Shown piece after piece: positions 29,894-39,646 of a DNA stretch of 64,000 nucleotides (position 1 is its first letter; each line of letters opens with the position of its first letter). The DNA is from Wallemia ichthyophaga EXF-994. Taxonomy: Eukaryota > Basidiomycota > Wallemiomycetes > Wallemiales > Wallemiaceae. A program made the translations under genes and the position numbers. Location of the stretch: NCBI RefSeq assembly GCF_000400465.1, contig NW_008806279.1:186001-250000 (forward strand), in the 5' to 3' direction. The notes under the pieces are model-generated. The model saw only the letters and a list, made by a program, of their open reading frames with translations, was not told the origin of the DNA and searched no databases.

Positions 29894-32718
29894 TTAAAGC
29901 TTGTCGTAGAAGTTCTCAAGTGGTGGAACTTCTGGCTTAAGACCCTTACGTGTACGGACATCGGTAACGAGAGCCTCGAGCTTAGAGCCCTTCTCGAGTG
30001 GAGAACCGTTCATGAGCTCCCAGTGATCGAACACAGCTTGTGGGAAAGCTTGACCACCAGTAGCAGCACGGAGAGCACCGTTGAAACCGAATGACTCAAG
30101 AACCGGCAAGTAGGCCTTGACGGTGTACATTGGGGTACCTGGTCTTTGCTCCTCCCAGTAAACCATACCACGACGTCTGTTGAGGGTGGAGTAGATACCA
30201 CCGAGACATGAGTCTGGACATTGGATCTCAACAGAGTACATTGGTTCTTGAAGACCTGGGTCAGCCAACAATGAGGCGGCGTAACAGACACGACGGGTGA
30301 CTGGGATGATTTGACCACCACCACGGTGAATGGCATCAGTGTGAAGAGTGACATCCAAGATGTTGAATCTAACACCTCTCATGTTTTCTTCAGCGCAAAC
30401 ACCTTCCTTGGTAGCCCATTGGAATGCAGCAACACATGAGTCCTTGATTTCGTTAAGGTATTGAACACCCTTTGTAATATCAACCATGACGTTTGGACCG
30501 GTGGTTTCTGGACCGAAACACCAGATCTTACGAGCATCAGCGACATCCCATCCGTAAGTGTCTGCAAGGTAACGGGCACGAGCCTTTGGATCATCTCTTT
30601 GAGTAATTTTTCCGTCTTCAATGTCACGAGCGAGTTCCTCCTCCATTGGTTGAGCAGTAACCCAGAGACGGTTGTGCTTGTTTTGTGACTTAGAGAGGGC
30701 AGTCATTGATGATTCTGCCTTGACAGTCTCACGGTAACCAACGACTGGGTCGGACTTCTTGAGTGGGACAGATGCGTGGTCGTTTTCAAGGTCGTTCAAA
30801 CAGATCTCCAAGTGAAGCTCACCAGCACCGGCGACAATGTGCTCACCAGTCTCAGAGATCCAAGTTTGAACACATGGGTCAGACTTGGAGAGACGCTTGA
30901 GACCTTCGACAAGCTTTGGAAGGTCGTTGGCGTTCTTTACTTCAACAGCAACTTGAACAACTGGTGATACAGAGAACTTCATAACCTTCATGTTGTGTGC
31001 GGTTTCAGAGGTGGTGAGGGTACCAGACTTGAGCAAGAATTGGTCAACACCAACCAAACCGATGAGGTTACCAGCTGGACAATCTTCGATGGCTTCGACG
31101 TTACGACCCATCATGAGGACGGTACGTTGGATAGTCTTGATGAAGAGATCATCCTTCTTACCTGGGACGTAGTTTGGACCTTGGATACGGATCTTTGGAC
31201 CAGATGAGACGGTACCAGAGAAGACACGACCGAAGGCGTAGAAACGACCCTTGTCGGAGGTTGGAACCATCTTTGAGACGTAAAGCATGAGTGGACCCTT
31301 TGGATTACAGTCACGGATACCGATAGCTGACTCATCGTCGAGAGGACCTTCGTAAAGGTTCTCGACACGGTAGCGTTGAGCGGTGGTTGGGGATGGGAGG
31401 TTGATGACACACATCTCCAAGAGAGCATCACCACATGGCAAGAACTTACGCATGACGACCTTAAGGAGTGGCTTGCCTTCTAATTCTCTCTCCTCGGAAG
31501 TAAGAGGAATTTCGAGCTTGTCGATCATGTTGTGGGTGACGTCCTTCTTGAAGTTCATGATAGCGTCGAAGAGACGGAAGATAGGGTCGAGAACGAACAT
31601 GTTGAAGGCACGCTCGAGTGGCTTACCTTCAGCATCGGTTTCCTTGTTGGTCCACTTCTTAGTCTTTGGGTTGAAGTAGTTGTCACCCCAGAGCTTCTCC
31701 ATCATCTTAACCTTGTCGACACCGAACTTCTTGGCGTAACGGCCAGCGAATTGACGGAGGGTGAAACCCCAACCGTGGAGACCGGAACCGAAGGCAACAG
31801 TACCCTTCTCTGGGTAGACTTGAGATTCACCGATAATTGGGTCGTTGTAGGTAGCGACAATGACGTTGATGGATTCGATGGTACGAGAGAAGGATTGGTA
31901 GAGGTCCTCCTTGCTGACTTGCAACTCAAGGAGAGCTCTGTCGACCTTGTTGATACAGACGACAGGCTTGATACGCTCGAGGAGGGATTGACGAAGGACG
32001 GTCTCAGTTTGGACACAGACACCTTCAATACAATCGACAACAACGAGGGCACCGTCGGTAACACGGAGGGCAGCAGTAACTTCGGAAGAGAAATCAACGT
32101 GACCTGGAGAGTCGATCAAGTTGATCAAGAATTCGTTACCGTTGGTTTGTTGCTTGACGGCGTCCATGTCTTCCTTTGGAAGAGGGAAGTACATGGAGAT
32201 GGCGGTGGACTTGATGGTGATACCACGTGCCTTTTCATCGTCACGGGTGTCCATGAAACGCATGTCACCGGCCTTGTTGGAGGCGATAATACCGGCCTTA
32301 CCAACCAGGGCATCTGAGAGAGTACTCTTACCGTGATCAACCTGGGAAAAAATTAGATGAAAAAATGGACTAAGACGAAACTTACGTGAGCGATAACACT
32401 CATGTTTCTGATCTGTGTAGGCTTATCCATGAGCCCTCTGAGCTCGTCGATGGTGAATTGAACTAATGGAAGGCGTGAGATGAGAGATTATGACGATGTG
32501 GCGTTGGCAGGGGAATAAGGTGTGTTTAAGAGTAATATATACGTGTCTACTGAGTGCTGGGACTTCCTAGACTTCTGTGACTTTTGCTTTCCCTGCAAAT
32601 CCTCGATCATTTGAATTGGGAAAAAGACGCGAGGACTGCCAGAAGAAGATCCCCAATGTCAACAATTTCATCTCCACTAAAATCCCCTGCAAACCCGCCA
32701 CTATTCAAACTTACCCAT
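29894..32718 (-). CDS. EFT2: Translation elongation factor 2 (eEF2)
   Basis: GTPase that moves tRNA and mRNA through the ribosome after peptide bond formation. Three exons: a 4-nt exon ATGG (32715-32718), an exon coding for [26 protein letters not shown], and the main exon beginning [17 protein letters not shown]. The G1 motif spans the second intron. G3 is DSPGHVDF, G4 NKVDRA. The diphthamide loop is [13 protein letters not shown] and the C-terminus ends [10 protein letters not shown]. The predicted length is 842 residues, the same as yeast eEF2. Intron 1 (32463-32714) is 252 nt, the longest seen here. Codon use is strongly biased, as expected for an abundant protein. Confidence 0.98.
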
Positions 32719-33060
32719 TTTTTAAGAATTTGATGGTTTAACCAAGGATACCAAAAATCTTCGAAATGGGTTTGAAAGGCGGGAGATTTTTAATTTCATG
32801 AGTGGGTGTGGATTAATTTGCATTAGTGGTGGAGTAGCCGGGGTTTTGCTTAATGTTACGCTTATTAAATCTTTTCGCTGCTCTTTTTCGCTGCTATCCC
32901 ATGACGCAAGTTATTCCTGGCATGGGAAGGGATAGTGTACAATTACTTGAGCAATATTGATAAGGTGCTTTGTAAATGCCATTTATATCTTTAGCTTCGT
33001 TTTTTGCTCAATTTTACAACTTTTATTGGAGTCAATGTGATTATACTAAATAGCCTTGAA
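32719..33060. promoter_or_regulatory. eEF2 promoter region
   Basis: 342 bp between the eEF2 start codon and the stop of the next gene upstream. No coding frame is seen. AT-rich near both ends, with pyrimidine-rich tracts on the eEF2 strand. It must carry the promoter of a highly expressed gene; no individual element could be assigned with confidence. Confidence 0.45.
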
Positions 33061-34138
33061 TCACTCAATATCTTCCCAAGAGTCATCTGAATCCAACCAT
33101 TCACTGTTTACATGCTCATCCTGTGTGTCTGTTGATTCATCTTGTGAAATTGATTCATCATCAAATTCGTCTTTCCTTCTTAACGCAGCTGGTCTTTCAC
33201 TAGCGGTGCTCACCAGTGCCATACCAGCTGCATGGTTCTTCGCCACGTTCACAACGACGAATTGGGTCTCTTCCTCGTGTATTTCCCTTCTGAGACATTT
33301 CTCTGAAGTGCATGCCATAACGTCGCAACAAAGCTTTCTGTCATTAGCCTCGTGTAGTGACAACAAACCGCTTTTGTTGCGGTGGAGAGCATCCATCTGC
33401 TCATGACACTCTCGACACACGCTACGCATGAAAAAGCAGTCGTCAAAAATCAACCTTGAAGGTCCGCGCAACTCGCACGACCTTTTCAAAGCAGACAACC
33501 TTACTAAATTAAGATTTACTCTATCTAAGCAACATCTCAGGCCCACAAACGTTTTCTTGTCTTTTGGGTCTGCTCTTCGCGAATAGGAGACCGAGAGGTT
33601 TGCCAATGGCTTCATTTCTCGCTCTGGAATGCTCCAGAATACTCTTCACAGCCTCGTGTCTAGCTCCAGAACAAGCCATCGCGTGGTTGCAGCACGCCTC
33701 GCCATATTCCTTGCCGTTAAAAAGGGACGACAAGAAATTCGTCTCTTCTATTTCCACTCTCTTGGACTTTTGGTTGTTTTCAGCATTGGCAGACCTACCC
33801 AGATGCTTCACGCTTTCCAAGCGCGCCCACGAAGCGTTGAAAGTGGGATGAGCGTCGCGCATCCTCGCTGCTTGTGTTGTAAATTCAAATGGCATAGTCC
33901 ATTCGTCTGCTGTGTCCCAGATAAAGTAATTGTTGTCACTGCCCGGGCTATCTTCGGCACATACAAACAGCGATGTTTCTTTGGTGGAGTGCACTGCGAT
34001 TTTGAAGTAGCGCCCAAATCTGGCACTGTCCCTGCGAGCTTTGCACGAAATCAATATTGTGGATGTGAGGTGAGGAGTGGACAATGTCTCAATCGGTGCG
34101 CGTGGAACCGAGTATTCACCGAAAGATGGCCGATGTAA
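33061..34138 (-). CDS. Unrecognised Cys-containing protein with acidic tail (5' end and one junction unresolved)
   Basis: Two long open frames overlap at 33521-33615 in different phases and probably form one gene. The upstream part encodes RPSFGEYSVPRAPIETLSTPH...NYFIWDTADEWTMPFEF...NASWARLESVKHLGRSANAENNQKSKR. The downstream part encodes RCCLDRVNLNLVRLSALKRSCELRG...FMRSVCRECHEQMDALHRNKSG...DRKLCCDVMACTSEKCLRREI and an acidic C-terminus (DSDDSWEDIE, stop TGA at 33061-33063). A 67-nt intron (GTCTCC...TGCTTAG) would join PL to DRVNLN in frame, but the donor is weak. The Cys pairs (CREC, CC, C...C) suggest a zinc-binding module. No ATG fits the 5' end without another intron. TTATCAG near 34139 is a good acceptor. 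Function unknown. Confidence 0.5.
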
Positions 34139-34174
34139 CTGATAAGCAGAGTAGATTAGTCCAATTGCAGCCAC

Positions 34175-35048
34175 ATCACAACATCCCAGCGAATTGAAAT
34201 TTAAGTGAAGTTCTTAGCAATATCCATGTACAGATGCGAACCAGGCACCGGCAATTAGGCGAAGGCAATATACATTGTGCCTTGTGCGCGTGGGTAATGC
34301 AGGTTGTCTTTAAAGCCTTGCATTGTGTTTGTGTCTTTGTCTCACAAACGCAATTGACACGGCCAAACGAGCAAATGAGCAAATTCTTTAAGATCAACAT
34401 CTACTCATCAAAGAACAACTCTGTAGGAGCATGCGCGGATGACAACGAGTTCTGTCTAGTCTGAAACGCACGAAAACGCATCTAGACATTTTTGGAGAGC
34501 TCGCCAGATACGCGATGCGCATCTAACGTGCAATGGGTCACACGCGCTCATTGACACCGTCAACAAGAACTCCACGATTCTGGTCATATAACGAAATTCC
34601 TAAAGTCGATTTTACGAAGACGAAGGCAATCGCGACATCAGGCAAGCGTGTCAGACAGCTGCCTGAAGAGTATAGATCGGAGTGAAGATAAAGATCTGCC
34701 TAGCTTTGTCGTGATGAATGTGCTACGGCACGCGTGAGCTGGTCTACTAAGAGACCAAAAGAGACCAAAAGGGTAAATACTTTGGAGACTCAGTTGAAGA
34801 TGATTTGGTCGATTAGTTCGGCGCGCTCAGCTAAGATGATAGCTGATGATGTTGGAGATGTTGTACATACCCATATACACAACTTCCTTCCTATTTTGTA
34901 AAAACGTGCTCGGACCGTCAAACGAATTATACCAAGTGCTTGGCTCACGTGGACGCACCAGGCAGCAGGTCACAAGAGACGTATTGCATTCGCGAAATCA
35001 ACTTAACATCCAAAAGCACCATTTCGCCATCTCTTTCTCTCGAACCTC
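34175..35048. other. Gene-poor interval with possible decayed coding sequence
   Basis: About 870 bp. The stretch 34443-34685 reads in one frame as SLKRTKTHLDIFGELARYAMRI, stop, then RAMGHTRSLTPSTRTPRFWSYNEIPKVDFTKTKAIATSGKRVRQLPEEYRSE, stop. It could be a gene relic with an in-frame stop. Otherwise no recognised feature. The 34860-35048 part is the likely promoter of the NTF2-like gene. Confidence 0.35.
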
Positions 35049-35587
35049 ATGGCCGATTCAGAACGCCTTCTAAAATCAGCCAAATCCTTCTGCGAGGCAT
35101 TTGGGAGGGGAGAAGAACTGCCCATCCTGCTGAGCTACTTCTGCAACGACTCCCACATTATCGAACACGGCCTCCCACTCCCGCAGCTTCCCTATCTCGG
35201 CAAAAAGTTCGAAGGGTTGCAAGAAGATGACGACAACGACGAATCGCGAACACTGGCTGACTACTTCAAACTCGTCGGCAAGTACTTAAATATCGTCAAC
35301 GAGCCGGTGTGGGGTGGCTGGACTATCGATTGCGATTGCGGGGGTGAAAACGACAATCCTCTCGGTGCCATAGCGTCCTGTAAAGGCGACGCAACATTTC
35401 TGAATCGCAGAACAGGCAAGAAGTGAGTGTCTTAGTCTAATTTAATTTCCGCTGGCTCATATGTGAAACTTTTCACAGGTGGGATGAGACTGTTCTGTAC
35501 AGGCTAGAATTGGACGTTGGGGGACGGATCAAGGTACTTGAGATTTGGGCAGACAGCTTGAGTGCGTTTCTCGCAACTCAGAAGTAG
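35049..35587 (+). CDS. NTF2-like (SnoaL-type) fold protein
   Basis: Small alpha+beta barrel protein of about 158 residues. The ATG at 35049 gives MADSERLLKSAKSFCEAFGRGEELPILLSYFCND, followed by IIEHGLPLPQLPYLGKKFEGLQ and an acidic loop. After LNRRTGKK a 62-nt intron (GTGAGT...TTTCACAG) leads to WDETVLYRLELDVGGRIKVLEIWADSLSAFLATQK with stop at 35585-35587. The helix-cone-strand order and the final strand pair (VLYRLELDVGGRIKVLEIWAD) fit the NTF2-like/SnoaL superfamily. No catalytic residues can be assigned, so the role is unknown. Convergent with the LRR gene, 74 bp apart. Confidence 0.68.
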
Positions 35588-35661
35588 TTTTGGTTTGCAC
35601 TCCTTCCAGAGAAATATTATAGGATTAATAGGATTGATAAGATATTATTACATTTGTATTA

Positions 35662-37191
35662 TTACATTCTCTTGCTCTGCTCGTACTGCTCAAAGTAAGT
35701 TCGGCGGTGTCGAACATTAATATTTCTCGACAGTGTGAGATTAATTGAGTCTAGCAATGGACAGCTGTCGATAATGCGATTCAATGAGTCCTCCGCAATC
35801 GACGTTTTCATAAGTCCGAGTGACTTTAACCCCTTTAGCTTAAGTATACCCTCAACCACCTCGTCATCGATAACACACTCGTTGAGCTGCACATTTTCCA
35901 GCCGCACTGGTTTGTTCTGAGTGACAGCCTCGTTAAATGCACTCCCCTCGAACGTCGATCCAGACAGATTGAGGTACTTGAGACTGCTGGTGATGTGATG
36001 TCTGAGACATTCTTTTCCCCTCAAACGCGGATTGTTACTCCAATTGATATCTGTAGGTGCAAATCCGATCGCCTTATCTTGGTCTTCAGGGGTGAGCAGC
36101 TCGTTGGTCAATAAATATTCATTATCACTCGCGCTAATATTCCTTACGACCCCGGACATCCAAAGCACCTTTATTTTTTCACTTGTGAGCAGGGATTTAT
36201 AGAAGAACCTGAAATTTGCGAGGTCAAGACTCATTCGCGAGATATCTATCTTCACGAGCTGCTGGTGAAGGTTGGGAGGAAGGAAAAGCATTGGGTTGGT
36301 GATTTCGCACTCGTGGCAGTCAAGTGCCTTGAGACTCGGTGTGAGTGTTAGCCAGCGACCGAGCGCTGCATCGGAGATGTTGCACTCGCCGACGTTGAGA
36401 TGCTCAAGATGGGAGAGGGGCTGGAGATTGGCATCTATCGACGACCTCACCACTACATCGAGCATCTGGTCCCACTGCGCCGTGTTCTTTGTGCTTACTC
36501 TTCCTACGGCGTTCATGTCTAGTCGCCGGAGCTTGCAGCAGCTAGTGAGTACTTTTGCGAGGCCGGACAGAGGTACTGCTGTGAATGATATATCGAGCTC
36601 TTCCAGCTCCTTGAGTGTCGAAGTGGCCTCGATAGTCCGCTCACCTAAAGAAAGACATCCACGCAGTTTGAGGAAGCGAAGATGGGGCGATTTCTTTACA
36701 AATAGCGGTCCGGAAAGATCACTGAGCTCAGTGAATCCTACTAAATCTAGCGTTGTTAGCCCGCCAGGCAGCTCACGCAGCAGCTTCGGGTACTGATTGC
36801 TGTTGAGTGCTGGGATGCTCTGGTTCAGGCTTATATTTGGTGGGATAGTGAAGAGCTCCTGTATCAGCTTGAGGCTAATTATCTGCGAGTGCTCCTTCAG
36901 AATACTTCTGCCTAATCGCTCGCGGTGCGTCTCTGGGAGCAGCCGAAACGACTCTACAAACGCATCCCTATACGACTGATAGAGCTGCTTGAAGTTGTCC
37001 CTCACGACGAGCAAACACAATTCAACCAAGCTGTACGGCGTCGATGGGGGTATGCTCCGCGTTGCGCAGAGGTTGCTAGAAGGCTCCTCGCTCGCGTTTA
37101 TCCACAGCTTGGCGCGTATATCGTCATCCACTCTGCTTGTTTTGTTCGTCTTCTTGTCAGTCTCAATGTTAAATCGGTTTCTTCGCTTCAT
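35662..37191 (-). CDS. Leucine-rich repeat protein
   Basis: Intronless, 509 residues, ATG at 37189-37191 (MKRRNRFNIETDKKTNKTSRVDDDI). The N-terminal 130 residues are helical (SLVELCLLVVRDNFKQLYQSYRDAFVESFRLLPETHRERLGRSIL) and might be a degenerate F-box-like region. From about residue 145 come irregular LRRs (LTTLDLVGFTELSDLSGPL, LRFLKLRGCLSLGERTI, LEELDISFTAVPLSGLAKVL, LRRLDMNAVGRVS, LEHLNVGECNISDAALGRWL, LKYLNLSGSTFEGSAFNEAV). Similar fungal proteins of this shape are substrate receptors of SCF ligases or Amn1-like cell-cycle proteins. No clear F-box was seen, so that remains a guess. Confidence 0.75.
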   Translation of the reverse strand: MKRRNRFNIETDKKTNKTSRVDDDIRAKLWINASEEPSSNLCATRSIPPSTPYSLVELCLLVVRDNFKQLYQSYRDAFVESFRLLPETHRERLGRSILKEHSQIISLKLIQELFTIPPNISLNQSIPALNSNQYPKLLRELPGGLTTLDLVGFTELSDLSGPLFVKKSPHLRFLKLRGCLSLGERTIEATSTLKELEELDISFTAVPLSGLAKVLTSCCKLRRLDMNAVGRVSTKNTAQWDQMLDVVVRSSIDANLQPLSHLEHLNVGECNISDAALGRWLTLTPSLKALDCHECEITNPMLFLPPNLHQQLVKIDISRMSLDLANFRFFYKSLLTSEKIKVLWMSGVVRNISASDNEYLLTNELLTPEDQDKAIGFAPTDINWSNNPRLRGKECLRHHITSSLKYLNLSGSTFEGSAFNEAVTQNKPVRLENVQLNECVIDDEVVEGILKLKGLKSLGLMKTSIAEDSLNRIIDSCPLLDSINLTLSRNINVRHRRTYFEQYEQSKRM

Positions 37192-37318
37192 TCGCTCGCT
37201 CGAGACTGAATTTGTTTAAGGCAGGCAGTAGCAGACGATCATTATCTAATTATACAAATGCATCCATTTTATTCTCATTTTTTCAAAAATAGTTTCCAAC
37301 TCCGAATACTCCTTACTC

Positions 37319-37526
37319 ATGGCGTTTGCAGGTAGCTTCAGCTTCGGCGGGAAGCAAGCCAAGCAGGTCTTTATATGAAATTGTGAGGATATCAGGTCCG
37401 TCGGCGATGTTGTCTCTTGTTCCTGGTGATCTTTTCAGTGATACAGGCCTTGGCGCACCTGATGCATTTGAAGGGTTTGTGGACCCGTTAAGAGAAGAAA
37501 ACGCCTTTTCACGCTTAAAAGAGTAA
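37319..37526 (+). other. Possible short gene or relic
   Basis: An ATG at 37319 opens MAFAGSFSFGGKQAKQ, then stops after two more codons. An overlapping frame continues ...GPSAMLSLVPGDLFSDTGLGAPDAFEGFVDPLREENAFSRLKE to TAA at 37524-37526. No good intron joins the two frames. The second part alone could start at its own ATG in GPSAML, giving a 39-residue acidic peptide. It may be a real small protein, or a relic carrying a frameshift. Confidence 0.25.
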
Positions 37527-37540
37527 AAGTTTCTTCGCAA

Positions 37541-38296
37541 AAATTGTCAATTTATTCACTGCGTTGACTTGGTACTGGTCTTGCTAAACCGTCTTGACTT
37601 TGTCTATTGGCGAAATACCGTATCAACGAGTCCAGCTAAGCCTGTATGTCTAAGCTGTGGTTTTTCTCGTCTTTACAGATCATACTAGCTGTGTCAATTT
37701 CTATTGCCTCCAGCCATATCTTGCCTCGTCTCTGCGCTGGAGCCCGTTGTAAGCAAAGAACGAATAATTTCCGAATATAATATTGCGGCTTATCTGCTTT
37801 GATAGCAGGTTTCTATCACCTTGAATTTGGATCATTCATTGAAGCTCTTATCGCACATCAAGTCGCGTTCCACTAAGGTGAGACTCATAAGTCTTGCAAT
37901 ATGATCAAGTTTGAGCAGAGAAGCTTCACGCCACCTTACTTTATCCCTAATAAAAAATCATGAAGAAAACGCTTCCTGTCAATTTATGAACAGCAAGACC
38001 GAGTCATATGACGATTTCGGCATAGAATAATCAATTGGTATATGGAATATCTTAATAAATAATCACAACGTCTAGTAGATCAGTCGTGATGCTTGACAAT
38101 TCAGTATTCGGCATTCAGAGCAAGTCCTACGAAGACAGTAAGACGACCAACTCAGTGGCTTTAAGAAAATTTGCTTGGCCAACTCGAAAGGGGGTATTTG
38201 ATAAGTCCTTTATTAAAATTGAAACACCAGGTCATAAAAGGACTTTTTACTACCTTTTATCCACTCATTCAAGAACCAAAGTCCTTGATATTTAAT
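37541..38296. other. AT-rich gene-poor interval
   Basis: About 750 bp with no recognised gene. A frame from the ATG at 38089 to the stop at 38293 is open for 68 codons but looks random. A small hairpin (AAGTCCTTT with AAAGGACTT) lies at about 38203-38247, and the word AAAGTCCTT appears again at 38278. The right end is the likely promoter of the secreted-protein gene. Confidence 0.4.
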
Positions 38297-38786
38297 ATGG
38301 ATCACAGCCTTCTAATGTCATTCGCATTACTTGCCCTCGATTCACCCTCTTTAGTATATGCAGGAGGACGTGAAGTCGTAGCAACTCAACCGTCTAAAGG
38401 ATCTCAAACCAGCTCTAGGAATTGGACATACTCAGGTAATTAGCTCTTGATCTGATTTTTGTTATACGATAGACGGGGCTGGTCCCTGGTGTACCGGAGT
38501 AGCAGGTCATTGTCAAGACACTGATATAACAATACATGGCGATGAAATTTGGAGGACTACTGCTCCTACCAATCTCTTCACAGACGGCGAAGGCGGTCTC
38601 AGCTGTGCCAATGTCATTACTTGGAAAGGCAACACTTTTAAGGGTGACGCCAAGACTATCGAATTAATTGCAGATGTTTCGGAACACACGTGTCATTATG
38701 CCAAAACCTTCGATCAGATAGAGCTTTTGTACGAGAGTAAAACAGACATGTATTGTAAGTTTTACACTGATGGACTAGCCTGGTAA
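38297..38786 (+). CDS. Small secreted cysteine-containing protein
   Basis: The ATG at 38297 gives MDHSLLMSFALLALDSPSLVYAGGREVV, a likely signal peptide with cleavage after VYA. An intron (GTAATT...CGATAG, 38437-38473) joins RNWTYS to DGAGPWCTGVAGHCQDTDITIHGDEIWRTTAPTNLFTDGEGGLSCANVITWKGNTFKGDAKTIELIADVSEHTCHYAKTFDQIELLYESKTDMYCKFYTDGLAW. About five cysteines lie in the mature part. It resembles in general form the small secreted proteins fungi export to their surroundings, but no family is recognised. A good donor (GTAAGTTT) inside the last codons means the true C-terminus may be spliced to a short exon near 38804-38815. Confidence 0.6.
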
Positions 38787-39646
38787 AACGCAATGTTTAA
38801 GTAATGTACATATAAAAAAAATCTTTTTAATCTCCTCTTGGATATTTTTTATATAATACTTCATATCTATGATTATTCACAACTGAGAACTTGTAGCTCA
38901 AGTTGAAAATTTGATCCTTTTCCTCTTCTATACTTTGTGTTCATCTATCGATACAATAAGCCAGCTTCATTAAAGTTTCGTTGCATGGTGAGAACGTGAT
39001 ACTTTTACAGTATATATATGACAGCGTTAATTACAACCATATCTGCAATTGGAAAAAAGCAAAACTCGCAACACATATTAAAACATAGCCAGTGAGTAAG
39101 CCTATAGAAGGTCTACGTTGACTGTTTACCCATATAGAAACCTCTAGTATTCAAATTCAGGATTAATATCTTTATGCACTGAAGAAAACACACTAGTGCA
39201 GACCTAAGCGTTGTTCGTATGGTCAAAGTCTCACTTTCACCTAACTTTTTTTGGCGTTTGAATTAAAGGAGAGGAAAAAGATTGATTCACTGAAATACAT
39301 CTTTAGATCTCTCTGCTATCTCATAAACTCATCCCGAGGTTATTAGCGATGTAGAGTTGTATCGTACATTGCGAAATTGCTGTATGTGAAAGGTGATATG
39401 ACGCCTGCAAGACTCAACCGTATCTCAAATTCCAGCATAGACCTTTGTCACACTTTCAACATTGATGAAAACGGCATCCAAAAACAAAAATTGATTTATA
39501 TGAAATTACATGCATATTTCATCTATAAGTTGTTTATAAATGATCCGGAATTAATTGTACAAGTGCAAGAGTAAAATTGAAAGAGTTTATGAGCTAACTT
39601 TGGCTCTCCGTAAAAATTAGTGAATGAAAATGTGCGAACCCCTCCC
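38787..39646. other. AT-rich convergent intergenic interval
   Basis: About 860 bp between the stops of the secreted-protein gene and the sugar transporter. Strongly AT-rich with poly-A/T runs. The only notable frame, 39377-39574, is 65 codons without family features. No RNA gene was seen. Confidence 0.45.

Noticed and set aside
31532..32317. 261-codon plus-strand frame opposite eEF2
   Set aside because: Shadow of eEF2: strong codon bias leaves the complementary frame free of stops. No family-like residues and no splice or start context.
32463..32714. snoRNA in eEF2 intron 1
   Set aside because: The intron is long enough, but it has no RTGATGA/CTGA pair with a terminal stem and no clear H/ACA hairpins.
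34843..34860. C box word GCTGATGATG near 34850
   Set aside because: No D box or closing stem downstream.
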